Below, in pieces: positions 22,881 to 35,200 of a stretch of 64,000 nt of DNA (position 1 is its first letter; each line of letters opens with the position of its first letter). A program made the position numbers and the translations under genes. Source of the stretch: Acanthococcus lagerstroemiae (taxonomy: Eukaryota > Arthropoda > Insecta > Hemiptera > Eriococcidae); NCBI GenBank assembly GCA_031841125.1, contig CM063106.1:18600001-18664000 (forward strand), in the 5' to 3' direction. Under the pieces are notes generated by a model. That model did not search any database. It saw nothing but the letters and a program-made list of their open reading frames with translations, and was not told the DNA's origin.

Positions 22881-23229
22881 TGAAGGCTAAAGTGATGTAT
22901 ATGTAATATATCCTGCCCTACAGAGAGAAAAAGAGAGTCTAGAGGGAATTTCTACGGGCCCCCCTCTCCTTCCAATTCATTTTGTATTTTTGTCAGATGG
23001 AAAAAAATTATTAAGCTACGGAATACGAGGTTTCTTTCATGGTGTAAGAAGTGATTGCTGACTTGATGTACAGTATGATGTAGCCGTAAGCGTTGAAATT
23101 CAAATTCAGGTCTTTTAAAACTATCGGGCCCCCCTGAAAGTCCGGGCCCATGGTATTTCCCCCTTTATCCCCTCCCTCTCGTCAGGGTTTAATATATACC
23201 AAACAATCTTAGTACATTCTGGAGAAAAA

Positions 23230-23700
23230 ATATTTAGCATCTGAAAATCTGAATCCATGACATGATTCAGAATCAAGACATCCAAATCGCACAATAAGAT
23301 GATTTTGAATCACGAGAATCAAATTCGAAAATTCTAGAATTCAAAAAGAACCCGAATCTAGATTCAGATTCTTCTTCATTAATGAATTTTGGAATCCGAA
23401 TACAAGGACTCGGATTCTCACCGAAAAGAACATTTTAGAATCCGAATCCAGGATTAATAATTGGTTCAGAATTCGGATTGTCAGTCTCAGAATATTCATA
23501 TGAATTCGGAATACTGGCGTAAAGTGGTAGATTCAAATTTAAAATCCAAATCTAGGTGGAAAATGATTCGGAATCTGGATTTGGATTGTCTGCGTTGTGC
23601 GTTTCAGATGCACCTCCATCTTTGGCCTACAAATTTGATTTAGGATGAATGATCGGAATCTTGAGATTTGGATCCTTGTTGTAGGATTCTAGATTCCAGA
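23230..23700. repeat. GAATCCGAAT-type low-complexity repeat
   Basis: Irregular reiteration of GAATCC, GGATTC, GATTCAGA and related words on both strands makes a quasi-palindromic low-complexity block. No unit length is constant. Confidence 0.6.
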
Positions 23701-24609
23701 AAAATACACGAAGTTTCAATTTTTCTCTCTCTCTTTTCTTCTGTTCAGGCCAAAACGAAGAGCCACATTTAATCGTTGAGAGTCAATTTATTGATTTTTT
23801 TGTTTGATTATTCGCATATAAAATTGAAGGGTGCGCTCTCTACTGGCAAAATGAAATGCGGCTGCGGCTGATTGGTGGATTTGGTTGAAAAGGTGATCAT
23901 GTGCGAAAAGTGACAAAAAATGTTCTCCAAGAATTTCAAAATATTAGGACTCTGCAGAAAGAAAATAACAGAAGGAAAAATTTTTGTTCTTTTCAGTTTT
24001 TCATAAAAATTGATATTTCGGACGATATTTCTCATTTTCTTTGTACATATTTTGTTAGGGTAAAGTATACCCATGATCAATGTGCACTAGCGCTCCTGCA
24101 TTGTGCTTTTTACGCGAATAGCGAGAGTTGTCATTGAGTCACAAAGCTAAATTTCAAGAATTGAACTGGACCATTAGAGCAAAAATATGTTTTCTGGACA
24201 CAAGAATAAATAAACGACATTGAGTGAGGGGTTTATGAGAGCTGACAAGTATAAAATAATCTTTCCTCTATATACTGAAAAAGTAAAATCCGCCACCGCC
24301 ACCTCCGGAAGAAAAAACCCACTGTGGTTTGCCTACCCTGCCCCTCAATTGCTCATTTCTCCAGGGGTAGCCTACCCTTGGGAGGGGGTTCATGGTGGGG
24401 GAGGAAGGTCACGGTGAAGGACGAGGAGTTGTGGAGGGGGAGGGCTCTCTACACACTGAACAGTAAAAGCCACCTCCTCCTTCCCGTCCGTGAGGATAAA
24501 TTCCTGGTGGCCTCCCCTGTACCTTAATCTTACGTTTCACCAGAAGTACCCAATCCCAGGGGGCTTCTCGGTGGAGGTAGGAGCTCCGGGAGAGGGAGGA
24601 CGGACTGAC

Positions 24610-25465
24610 GGGAGAAAAAGCTGGTAATATCGTGTGTATCTCGCGTATAGTCCTCGATACCTGTGGTGATCCTGATATGCCTTTTACACTGAAAAGATTG
24701 CAGTTTCCCTTCAGGTTAGCATTCGTTATGACGATAATTAAATCTCAAGGGCAGAGCTTTGACCGAATTGGGTTATACATTGATGCAAGTCGTCAACCTT
24801 CTACCCATGGTCAATTATATATAGCCTTTTCACGCTGTCATAGTAGAAGCGGGATCCAAATCCAAATTAATAACCAGCATAGTGATGTAACAGTAAGAAA
24901 TACGATAAAAAATATAGTGTTTACTGAGGTATTGTAGACTTATATTCTTGGCTTACTCAACAGGATAGTTAAACTGAAACAAAATTGCATCTCACTCCCT
25001 CAACCCCACCTGATTCGTGTCAAAACTGAAACTGTTGTAGCTGACTTTTTCCTTTCTTGTCACTCTACAACAACTTCGGTTTTCTCAGTATTATTAGGAA
25101 TTAAGTAGAATATTTTATTAAGAACATAGATTATAGATCACAAAAAAAGAAAAAGAAAAAATTAAAATTTCAAGTTACTAATGTTAGAACACTGTATGAT
25201 GGTGTTTCACAGGGTGTAGTTTTTTACAAGAGTACCTCATCCTGGTATTCATGTAAAGAATGAACATTACAAGTCTGAATCTTCTCCATCATACAGGCAT
25301 TAAGAAGGGCTACCCTCTTCTTGCGGGCTCATGGCAGTTACCCCCTCGTGGTGAGCCTGGGAACTGGTTGAAATTTTTTTCTTTAAAATAGTAGTTATAC
25401 TTTTCCAGCTTGCGAAATACTGCAGGCCGGCACCGGCGATGCGGCCAAGGGGCGAAGCCCCCTAG
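24610..25465 (+). mobile_element. Helitron 3' end with helicase C-terminal remnant
   Basis: The plus strand near 24612-24937 encodes the last part of a PIF1-like Rep/helicase: ISRIVLDTCGDPDMPFTLKR, QFPFRLAFVMTIIKSQGQSF and HGQLYIAFSRCHS, ending IVFTEVL. The order matches Helitron helicase motifs V-VI. About 530 bp downstream, GGGGCGAAGCCCC forms a stem-loop followed by CTAG and then T (25462-25466). A hairpin plus CTRR next to T is the Helitron 3' terminus. The N-terminal helicase, the Rep domain and the 5' TC end were not found, so this is a truncated, non-autonomous copy. Confidence 0.85.
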
Positions 25466-26204
25466 TAATGATAAAAATTAATATATTTGGTACACTTAAA
25501 TTAATATACTTGTTTTCTTCTTCTTCTTCTTTTCTTTTTTTTGGGGGTGGGGGGGAGACTTTTAGCGGAGGCTGTTTGTGCCTATGTTCGGAGAACCTGA
25601 GTTGTCTGAAGCTCTAGTCGGCTGTATTTGGCCTAGTGAGCTGAAATTTTCGTGGTGACTTTCTACAAACCTGATGAAATACGAGTTCGAAGATTAGTCT
25701 ATCAGTCCATTGGATCGGGAGTCAGGGATACTCAAAGTAAGGGCAGTTTTTTTATTATTCATCTTCCTAACTGTAATTCCTATTGAACTTGTGATGATGA
25801 AGATTGATTTTTTTCGAGATTTATAAGTTTACCCACAGCCAGTTTCTTACAGGATCAACGCGGTTGATGAGGTTTTCACAGTTATGGAGCCGTAGGACTT
25901 AGTCACTCGTATACATTTATTCAATAAAATATTACAGAACGACGGCAATATTATGCGGAAATTTGTTCCGATTCGGTCTCTTTTTCAAGACTTTGAAAAA
26001 TAAATACCTTAGTCTTCCAATCTCGATGATAAATTGTGCTCGACTAATAGACCAGCCACACGAACAAAAATCAAACGCTCGCAATAATTTTTTTAATAAA
26101 AAAATTCTATAAAAATTAACAATATACGTCAAATTGTTGAAAATTGAGCAAATACGATAGAAATTTTGTCATAAATTACCATTTAAAAAAAATCTTAACT
26201 AATA
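25466..26204. other. 3' flank of the CEP350-like gene
   Basis: A TC-rich tract and G run near 25515-25556 and AT-rich DNA. The 3' UTR of the minus-strand gene should lie in the right part, next to the stop codon at 26205-26207; an ATTTATT (AATAAAT on the minus strand) is at 25916. No other gene is seen. Confidence 0.4.
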
Positions 26205-29200
26205 TCACTCACGCGATTGTTCCTTCTTCTGAAACGCGTCTTGTAAACTCACAACCGTATCTTCTATCAATTCGTTGAGCAGTCGCTGAGCAATTTGATT
26301 CTTAATAATAAGTTCGTCTTTTTCGTAGTTGGTCCACTCGCCTTCTTCTTCCTGCAATTCCTGTATCAACAGATCGTCAACGAAATCCGTTTTCTTCTTG
26401 CGACTCCACTGGATGATCAGCTTCTCTTTGTTTATTTTCGACTTGAATCCGAACAGCACGCTGATTTTCTCATCGATCGCCTTACGCAGCTCCTCGCCTT
26501 TCGGCTTCGGTCTGACGATTTTGTTCTTCGACAACGCCTCCCACGGCAGACACTCGGCTCGGTTCATGTCCTGCAGCACTTCTCGAGCCATCTCCTTGGT
26601 CAAGTCGAACAGAAACCGCTTGTACGTGGCCACGTCACGATTCAGCTTGTTCACCTTCGCGTAATCCGGTAGCAGTTTCACGTCCTCAACCGAGTTGCCC
26701 TTTTCCAGCTCATCGCATACGTAGTCGATAGTCGACTTGATGAAATTCTTTAGCTCGTGCTCATTGCCGGGTATCCGAGTCGACTGACTCGAGGGCGGTG
26801 TGTACGGCGGCGGAGGTTTGTTCGGTATCTCTCGTAGATAAATGTACGGCGGGATGTGCTGTTGCGCTTGCAGCTCTTCGATCTACAAAAACAAAACAAA
26901 AAACGAAACTATTTGTTACGAAAAACGAAATCCAGAGACAATGAACGAGAAAACGTATGTTAAAGGTATGCGCGGGTACTTCTTGTTCAATTTTCATCTG
27001 CTGCAAACGAAGTTCTTCGGCTTCACGCAGTCGAGACTCATCGAACTTCAGTTTGTCGTACCACTCCTTCTCGAATTTCTCTGCGTTTTGGTCCGTCGAG
27101 ATGGGTTCGTCCAGCTGGAACAAATAAACCGAAATTAGGCACCGTATTTGACTCGGAAACCGAGTGAGACGGAGGATCCCAGGCAGTATTCTCGAAGTGA
27201 GCACCCGAGGGCTGACATCCTGTTCATCAAATTTTTCATCAGACTTCGATATTGGCCTTTAAAATCTAGATTTCATAATGCATACTGATAATCTCTCCGT
27301 TTTAACATTCAATGTTAATGGCACGCACATCCTGAAATGGAAACAATCCTACGGAAAATGAAGCGGGAGTCTGACCTACTCTGGCGCATAATGGATCAAG
27401 TCATGGATCACGAGGGACAAACTACTATCAAGTCTAAAAGTTGAACGATCTTATTTATTTATTTATTTATTTTGGTTGCTGGTTGTAAACTGTGGCGATC
27501 TTGGAAGGCCAAGGATTGTGCCTCTTGAAGAAATCTCGAGCGAGAGCAACACTCTTTGGAAGATTTGTCACTGAATTTAATTTCCTCTATATTAAAGGTA
27601 ACCCTCAGTTATCCCACTCAATTTCGGTAACAATAACCTTTTTTTTTTTTCACTAGAAAAAATATTAGAAGATAATATATCAAAAATTCCTTCCTCCCCC
27701 ACCTCCCCAGTTGATTTTTATGCTTGCAAAAAGAGATCCACAATAAAATTTGAATAATGAGAACGTGAATTTTTGAAATTTACAACATGAGGAAGCCAAT
27801 TCTAAAACTTCCAAATGCGGGAGTAGTCTCACCTCACAAGTTAAAAATAAAGGTGTCAATTTTGAAATACAAACTGAAGTTCTCATTCTGACGTCTCATT
27901 CAATGTTTCAAAATCAACTGGCAACACACAGTTAACGCCTTTTCCACCGAAGACGAGTGATTTTGCCAGGAGACTAATATGTCTGAGGAAGCCTTTCTCC
28001 GTCTCTTCCCTGAGCACATACCTAGTACCCACCAATACAACAGATTTCGCTGCTACTTTTCGGACCTGTATGCCCGCCTACACAGTCCCACAAGTAAACT
28101 CAATAAGATCGAAGTCGAGCTCGTCACAAATCGCAAATGTGAAATCTAGTCGGACGTACCACGGTTCCCATTACGACGAGCAATACGTCCACCGTGCTGA
28201 GGCTGAACTCATCTCAGCTGTCTCGGCCGACCACATGATGACTTGTAACTCCGTATCATTTCCTGGCTGTATTCCTAGATCTCTCGCGATCTCCACTTAA
28301 TTCACTCGAAGCACACCCTCGATTACCCCGGCTTTCGCGACAGGCGATACACATCACACATTACAATATGTAGGGACATACAGACAAACAGAACAACACA
28401 ACGTGCAATAGAAAACTCGAACTCGACGTTCCTGGATGCGCTAAAAGACAGTCGGCACATTCGTACACGCATCTCGCCATAAGCGCAAAACAAAACAAAA
28501 AAAAACAACAAAAAACGCACGTACGCAAACGTTAGGCGTCGTCCAATTTATTAATACATGCACCTTGTTATTAATAGAAAACAGAAAAGCACGTAATCGC
28601 TCAAATTGTAGAACTGTGACCGTAATATTCATTCATAACGCAATATATTTGATCGTGCCTTCTAATCCATCGGAAAATATAATCATTTTCAATGAGATTT
28701 TGGAACCAAAGTCACCAATATTTTACGCCATGTCACGCACTCGCCTATCGGGCTCTGGCCCGAACAGTAGACGCGACTTTTTCAAATAATTTGCCGATAA
28801 CAGTGGGTGTATCTCGTGAAACATTGTCGACGTTGACAAAAGCATCGACATTTGTATCAACATTATATTTTCACATTCTCGAGTTTTTGTATTTAAATAA
28901 TTTGGAACACATTCTAGTATACACAACCATAATTATAAGAATTATGACAATAACTGAATTTATACAAAAATCATTTAGTCTGAACCATTTGTCTAGTAGA
29001 CCTGTCTACGCAAATGTTGACTGTACAATTGGGTCTACGTTTTTATACACTGATACGACAATGTTGATCAGGAATGTTGATACTTGTCGATTATAATGTC
29101 AACTGGAATGTCAACTATACGAAAATTTGTCGACGTCTACTAAACACATGTCAATTATTGCATTTTACATCCAACGACTAAACACTTGTTCATAATTTTG

Positions 29201-32200
29201 CCTATGAAAATGTATACTGTATAGTTGACAGTACACAGAACATCGACATTGGTAATGCACTGCACATGAAAATATGTACTAAAAATGTCCGGGATTTCAA
29301 TACGACATTTTAGTAGACGTTTCCATCAACATGCCCGTGTTTCACGGGATCGTACAAGAGGATGCGCTGGATTCGACACCAAATCTCATAGGAAAAAACA
29401 ACTTCCGGAATTTTCTCTTCTCTCTCAGTAAATAAAAACCTGACCATCCAAAGAGAAACCCTAGGCATATGATATATACATTCTGTTTCGTACATTCTAG
29501 ATGACGGAAGTATGTAGAAAGCGAGAACAAACCAAAAATAACGAATCTATTCAGATAAAAAATGTACAGTGTGATTTGATAGATGTCAATACCACCTGAA
29601 TTCCTGAGGAATTAAAGTTGATTGATGATAGGTTTTGACTGAATTCAAGTTCTGGTGCCACAGAATACAAATTACTGTTTTTTCCTCAATGTAATCTAAG
29701 ATGGCAGGTTAATGAAATAAGACCAATCACTGCTCCTCAAGTAAAAGGATACAATCAATCTTTAAAATATAATTACGTGTGTGCTAGTATTAGTGTGTGT
29801 ATGAATAGATAACACTAGCGCGCCGCCGTCCGACAGCTCTGAATACACAGAAATTGTGACCTCCTCTCGTTCTTGTATTCTATACCCAACCACCTACAGC
29901 CGTCCAACTACACTGATAATACAGGGAAAATGTCAACTTTCATCGATTTCACACTAGTCAGGCCATACCTGCATCCTTCCAATACATCTAGAAAGTTCAC
30001 GCTAAGATACTTACTTTTTCTTGAGCTTTCGCTTCTGGTTCACCTGCAATACAAATAAAACAAAATATTTGACTTTTTTCATAATTAATTTTGAAGAATC
30101 GCATCACCTCCCATCTCTCACCAAACCGATAGGTTTCCCAACATATGTGGCCGTCTACATAAAAAGGTCTCACGTTGTCGACCTCAGTTTTCCCACTTAT
30201 AACACTTTCACATGTCAAGATATGTAACTAACAAATTACGCAACAAGGGAAGGAAGGAAGCGTTTTCACGCATGCGAAATTTGCAAAAGGAATAATTGTA
30301 ACTGAATATTGTAATTTTATAAGAAAGACATTAATTCCTTCACGACTTCATTTTTTTTTTTTTTGTTTACTTTATTTTGTTGAAATTCCAACTGGAAATT
30401 TCTTCCTTAATGCTGTTACTTCCCTCTCGATAGATAAGTAAAAAAGTGATACCTTTGGAAAGAAATAGCTATTTCCCTACCTATCCCGTGGCGCAAAGAG
30501 TATAATATTTAGATGTATCTGAAAAACATCACTATCTGAAAACTGAACTGATGAAATACATATAAATATAACGAATTGTCTTACATGTATTTTGAAAAAT
30601 GCTATATTGCACAACCAGGGAGTAAGGAAGTCATTCTCACAAGTACAAAATTCGTAAAACTAGTTGTACGTAGCTGAGTGCTACAATAATTGCACAACTG
30701 ACATAGCTTCCTTCACAACTTGGTAGTATGCAATATTTTCTTCAGAATGTTGCCAAATTTCCAACCAAAATATCACCTCACCGTTATTGTTTTTTCTTGT
30801 GTTTTTTGTGCCCCCCCCCCCCAGTAGACAGGTGAGAAACCAATACCCTTCATAGTCGCCTCGGTGGCGTAGCGGTAAGAATGACGGCTTTTGAAATCCA
30901 AAGGTCCCGAGTTCGAATACCGCTATAGCCAGCGTTTCAGGTAATGTCTACGTGCATTGTACAACTATTACCTGGGACGTACTGAGGCGCAACAGTTAGC
31001 AGCAGAGGTAATGGAAAAGCACGCCATCTGTTACCAGTATCTAAACGCTGTTAACTGGCCGGAGCGTCGGTGGGAGTGCTCCAACGGAACTCAGGGTTGT
31101 AATAACCCGGCTAGTGAAGTTGGCGTAGTACTACACGGACAATGTAGAAAGCAACCTGGCGCTACTACATATGGCTCAACACGTTAGAGGTATAGTGCAA
31201 TGGACATTAAAGTCTGAGCACTCGGTGTAACCACCACCTCTCCCACAACATTTAACATTTTAATACCCTTCATTCTTAGGAGCGTGAAAGGCTATTTCCC
31301 TCCCTGCATCATGGCACAGACATATTATGTAGATATAGCTGAGAAACGTTACTGTCTGAAGGCTAATTGATTAATGAAATACGACAAACTTTCTCAGAAT
31401 ATTTAAATAAAAAATAAATAAAATAAAAAAACATTTTTAAAAGCACAAAATTTGCAAAACGAGCCGCAGTCGAGTGCTACAATCGCGTGACGGACACTGC
31501 TGTCGAGTACATTATTTATTTATTTATTATTATTACCTATTATTTTTTTAATCAAAATGTTGTCAAAGTGCCAACGAAAAATATTGTCTTATCACTATAA
31601 TTGCCTTTCCAGTAGACAGTTAGGAAAGAAATAAAATTCATCCCTAGAGATGACAATGAATATTTCCCTCCTTGATTTATGTCATGGGGAGTATCATGAA
31701 GTTGTACTGGAAAAATGCCACTTGTAGGCTAAATCTTGGAAATATAACCTACTTTCCTAGGACCTATATATTTCCCTGAGGTAATGCTCGAAGGGGCGGT
31801 TCCAGGACTCGGGTGAGAGCACATGAAAAGAGGACCTATATATTTCGAAAAATGTTACATTACATAACGAGGGAACGAAAGAAACATTTTCACAACAACA
31901 AAACTCGCAAAACAGGCCGCAGACGAGAGCAGCAATTGAAAAACTAACATTGCTTCTTTCACAACTTTGTCGGGTACAATATTTCCTTCAAAATATTGCC
32001 GAACTTCCCAAGGGAAATAAAACCCTATTACTTCCCTCCAGTAGATAGCTAAGAAAGTAATAACTTTTTTCCTATGGATGGAAATGGTTAATTCTTTTCC
32101 TGTTTCATCGGAAGGCTAAACTGATAAATACAACAACTTTCATTTTGAAAATTGATGTATTTCACAACAAGGAAAGGAAGGAAACGTTTTCAAAGATGCG

Positions 32201-35200
32201 ATATTTACTACACAAGCCGTACCCAGGTGCTGTGATCGAATGAATGAATTTTTTTTTTCACGGCTTTGCCATGTACAATTTTTTCCTTAAAAATGTTTTT
32301 AAATTTCCCAACACGAAATATCGCGTTATCCTTCCCACTAAAGCGTTGAGAAACTGACATTTTCTTCCCTAGGGATGGAAATGGATATTTCTGTTCCTGC
32401 GCCATTGCTTGATGAGTATCGTTTAGAGTAGCCACTTTTTGAAAGCTAAACTGATAAAAATATTATTATAACATACAATTTTTAGTGCATTTTGGAATAG
32501 AAAAAAATCGCTGCTTCTATGGGTGACTCCGAAGTTACTGAATTAAGGGAAGAAGTTCGATGGTACCTACCTTCTTCATAAAAAGAGCCCACTTTGCCGA
32601 TCGGTGAAAAACCAGATTTCCCACTTCTTGAAAGGCTCAAAAAGCATTTACAGATACTTGGGTGGGTTTGTAATATAAATGTTATTGTGTATATTGTATC
32701 CCTAACGGGGAGGGGGCAAGTGAGACACGCGCACCACACCAAGCCGCACAGCGTAAACTGGAAAAACTTTCAAGCTGTACTTTGTGAAATCCCATAACTT
32801 CTTTCTTTAAAAATTAGGGACTGCCCAATCTTATTTAAAAGTGCCGTACTGAAACGAATGTTTCATCTCAAAACTTCTAATTGGGCTGAGGCTCAATTTA
32901 CAGCTCATACTCCGTTAATTTTGACCATGAATACCTGGGTTATTCTTCAAAAAAAATGTTCATATTTCAGTCCCCACAGTTATCTTACAAGTAATTAATA
33001 ATACTTCCCCCCCCCCCCGTTGATAGATATGACTGAATTCTACTTTCTCACGATTTCAGAAGAAAATTTGAGCCATTTTTAATGGGTCAGAATTCGATTA
33101 AATATGCTAAAATGTCCGTCTCGGCATGGCTGTCCCTCCAATAATTTTTATTAGGTAGTTTTTTTTTCTTCTAAATTTTCAAGCTATATATTGGAACAAA
33201 CTGGCAAAATAATACTACTCTAGATAAAAGAATGAATGAGTTGGATAACGTGGAATTGCGTCTTCACAGCTACGAGTCACTGTTGCCAACCTTGAAAATT
33301 GTCCCCCAATTTTTTGTCTTTCGGCATGGCTCTTTTTCAACCAATCATAAAACAGGAGTTTCAACATTTTTTTGTCGCAATTAATGGTCAAACTGTATAT
33401 TCTTATCAGAGCAATACGGTCCGCATATCAAATTCAGGTTTCTTTGTGACAAAAGTCTCGTGCATTCGCATGTTATTGTCTAAATTTAAGAGTTCAAAAA
33501 ATGTGTCCTTCGGCATGGTCATCTTTCGATAGACCTTCATCATCCAAAAATAATTACGTCTAATTAATGGGTTAGTATGCCTTTATCAACTCTCCATATA
33601 ATTTTTTGTTTTGGAATCTACTAATCGACGGCAGAACACTTTTTGTTCGCTATTGTCTTTCGGCATGGACTTTTTCATGTGTCCTTCCGCATGGCATTCA
33701 TCATTCTGACTGCCGTGTTAAAATGCAGAATCTCCTCACTGTTGGCCCAATCTTACCAATATGTTATACAGAACTCCTTTTAACGATTCCCATCAAAAAA
33801 AAGTTCAAATATCCCCTACTTTCCTCCATGAAAAAACAACCTGAAATATCAACATTTTTGAAGAATTTTTTTTAAAAACTTTAACGAGGTATTTACTGCC
33901 GAGGGCTATGACCCCGATTATAGCTACAATGACCCACCCATATCGGACAAAGTGAACCTTTTCAATGTAAACGTACACATAATAATCCACCTCCTAACAC
34001 GAAACGGTGATAACTACATTCATCTCACCTGCTCGCGTATTTCCCGACTCACAATCGCTCATCTTCTGACTCATAGTGCTGACCAAATCGGCGTATGTCT
34101 CCTCGATCAGTGTATCGAACAAGTCGACCGTGATTTTGTCGGCCGATTCCTGCTTCTGCGCAATCAAACTGTCCCGTTCGCGTCGCAACGCCTGCAAAAA
34201 TGGAGTCTGATCTTCGGTGATCTTCGTGTCCAAATCGTCGTCGTTGCTGTCCGCGTTCACGCTCAGCACCTCTTCCGGCGTCGATTCTTCTCGCGACGAC
34301 GCCGACACCTCTGCAGGCTCTGCATCGTGATCGGCTTCTTCGGAACCATTGTCACCCTCGTTCAGCGTCGCATCGAACACATTCGGAATTGAGAAATCTT
34401 CCACGAACTCCTCGACGCTTCGGTCTGCTTCGCGCGATGTTTCTTCGCTGCGCGACTTCCTCGCTTCGTCCGATCGCCCTGCGACGCTGTCGGGGAGCGC
34501 GCCTTCGGACGTGCCATTCACGAGCGCAACTGGAGACTTCGCATTATCGTCGTCCAAGTCGGTGACCTGGTCCTTCGAGTGATCAGAACTCGGGTGCAGC
34601 TCGTCGACCGAGTCCACCGGCACAGCGTCGTACTCCAGACTCTCCGAAACGTCAGTCTCTTCCATCCCGTACTCGGTCACGAAGTGCTCGTTCCGCCGAG
34701 GTGTCGACTCTGCCGGTCGCTTTTCTTCTGCCCGATCGGCTTCGACTTTTCTGCACGAATCGGAAGTGACCTGGACATCTTCCGAGGGCAAGGCGATCGA
34801 TACGTCTGCATGGGGCGACTGCAGGCGAGGTTTCACATTCAAAACGATGTCGAACCGCGGTTCGAAGTCAACATGGAGCGAATCGTCGGCCTCCGACGAA
34901 GACGATCTTACCTCGTTGACCATAGTCTCGACCTCGTCGGCCAACAGTGCCGGTTTCTGGACGTCGGTAACGTCGGAGTCTTCGCTCTCGTTCAGGTAAT
35001 TCAGTTTCAGCAACTCGTGACTGGTCCGCGATTCGTTCTCGTCGCTGGCCACAAACTTGGGTGTCTGCTGCTCACTGTCGTCAGATAGGCGTTCCAGCGA
35101 ACTGGCCGACTTGATGTCCTCGACGATGGAGTCGTCACTCGGTTTCGCATTCCCGATCGACTGCGAGGCTGGTACCTCGCCCTCCGATAGCTGTTCTTCG

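Noticed and set aside
27979..28146. ATG-initiated 55-codon frame MSEEAFLRLFPEHIPS on the plus strand
   Set aside because: Reasonable composition but it stops at a TAG without a credible donor or homologue, so no gene was called.
30854..30930. Functional tRNA-Ser gene
   Set aside because: The acceptor and anticodon stems do not pair well and the sequence heads an element with target duplications, so it is a SINE head rather than a tRNA gene.
30957..31187. 76-codon frame inside the SINE
   Set aside because: The element has a pol III-type head and the frame is not known to encode any protein; treated as fortuitous.
34579..35088. 169-codon plus-strand frame opposite the large CEP350 exon
   Set aside because: Shadow of the acidic, low-complexity coding exon on the minus strand.
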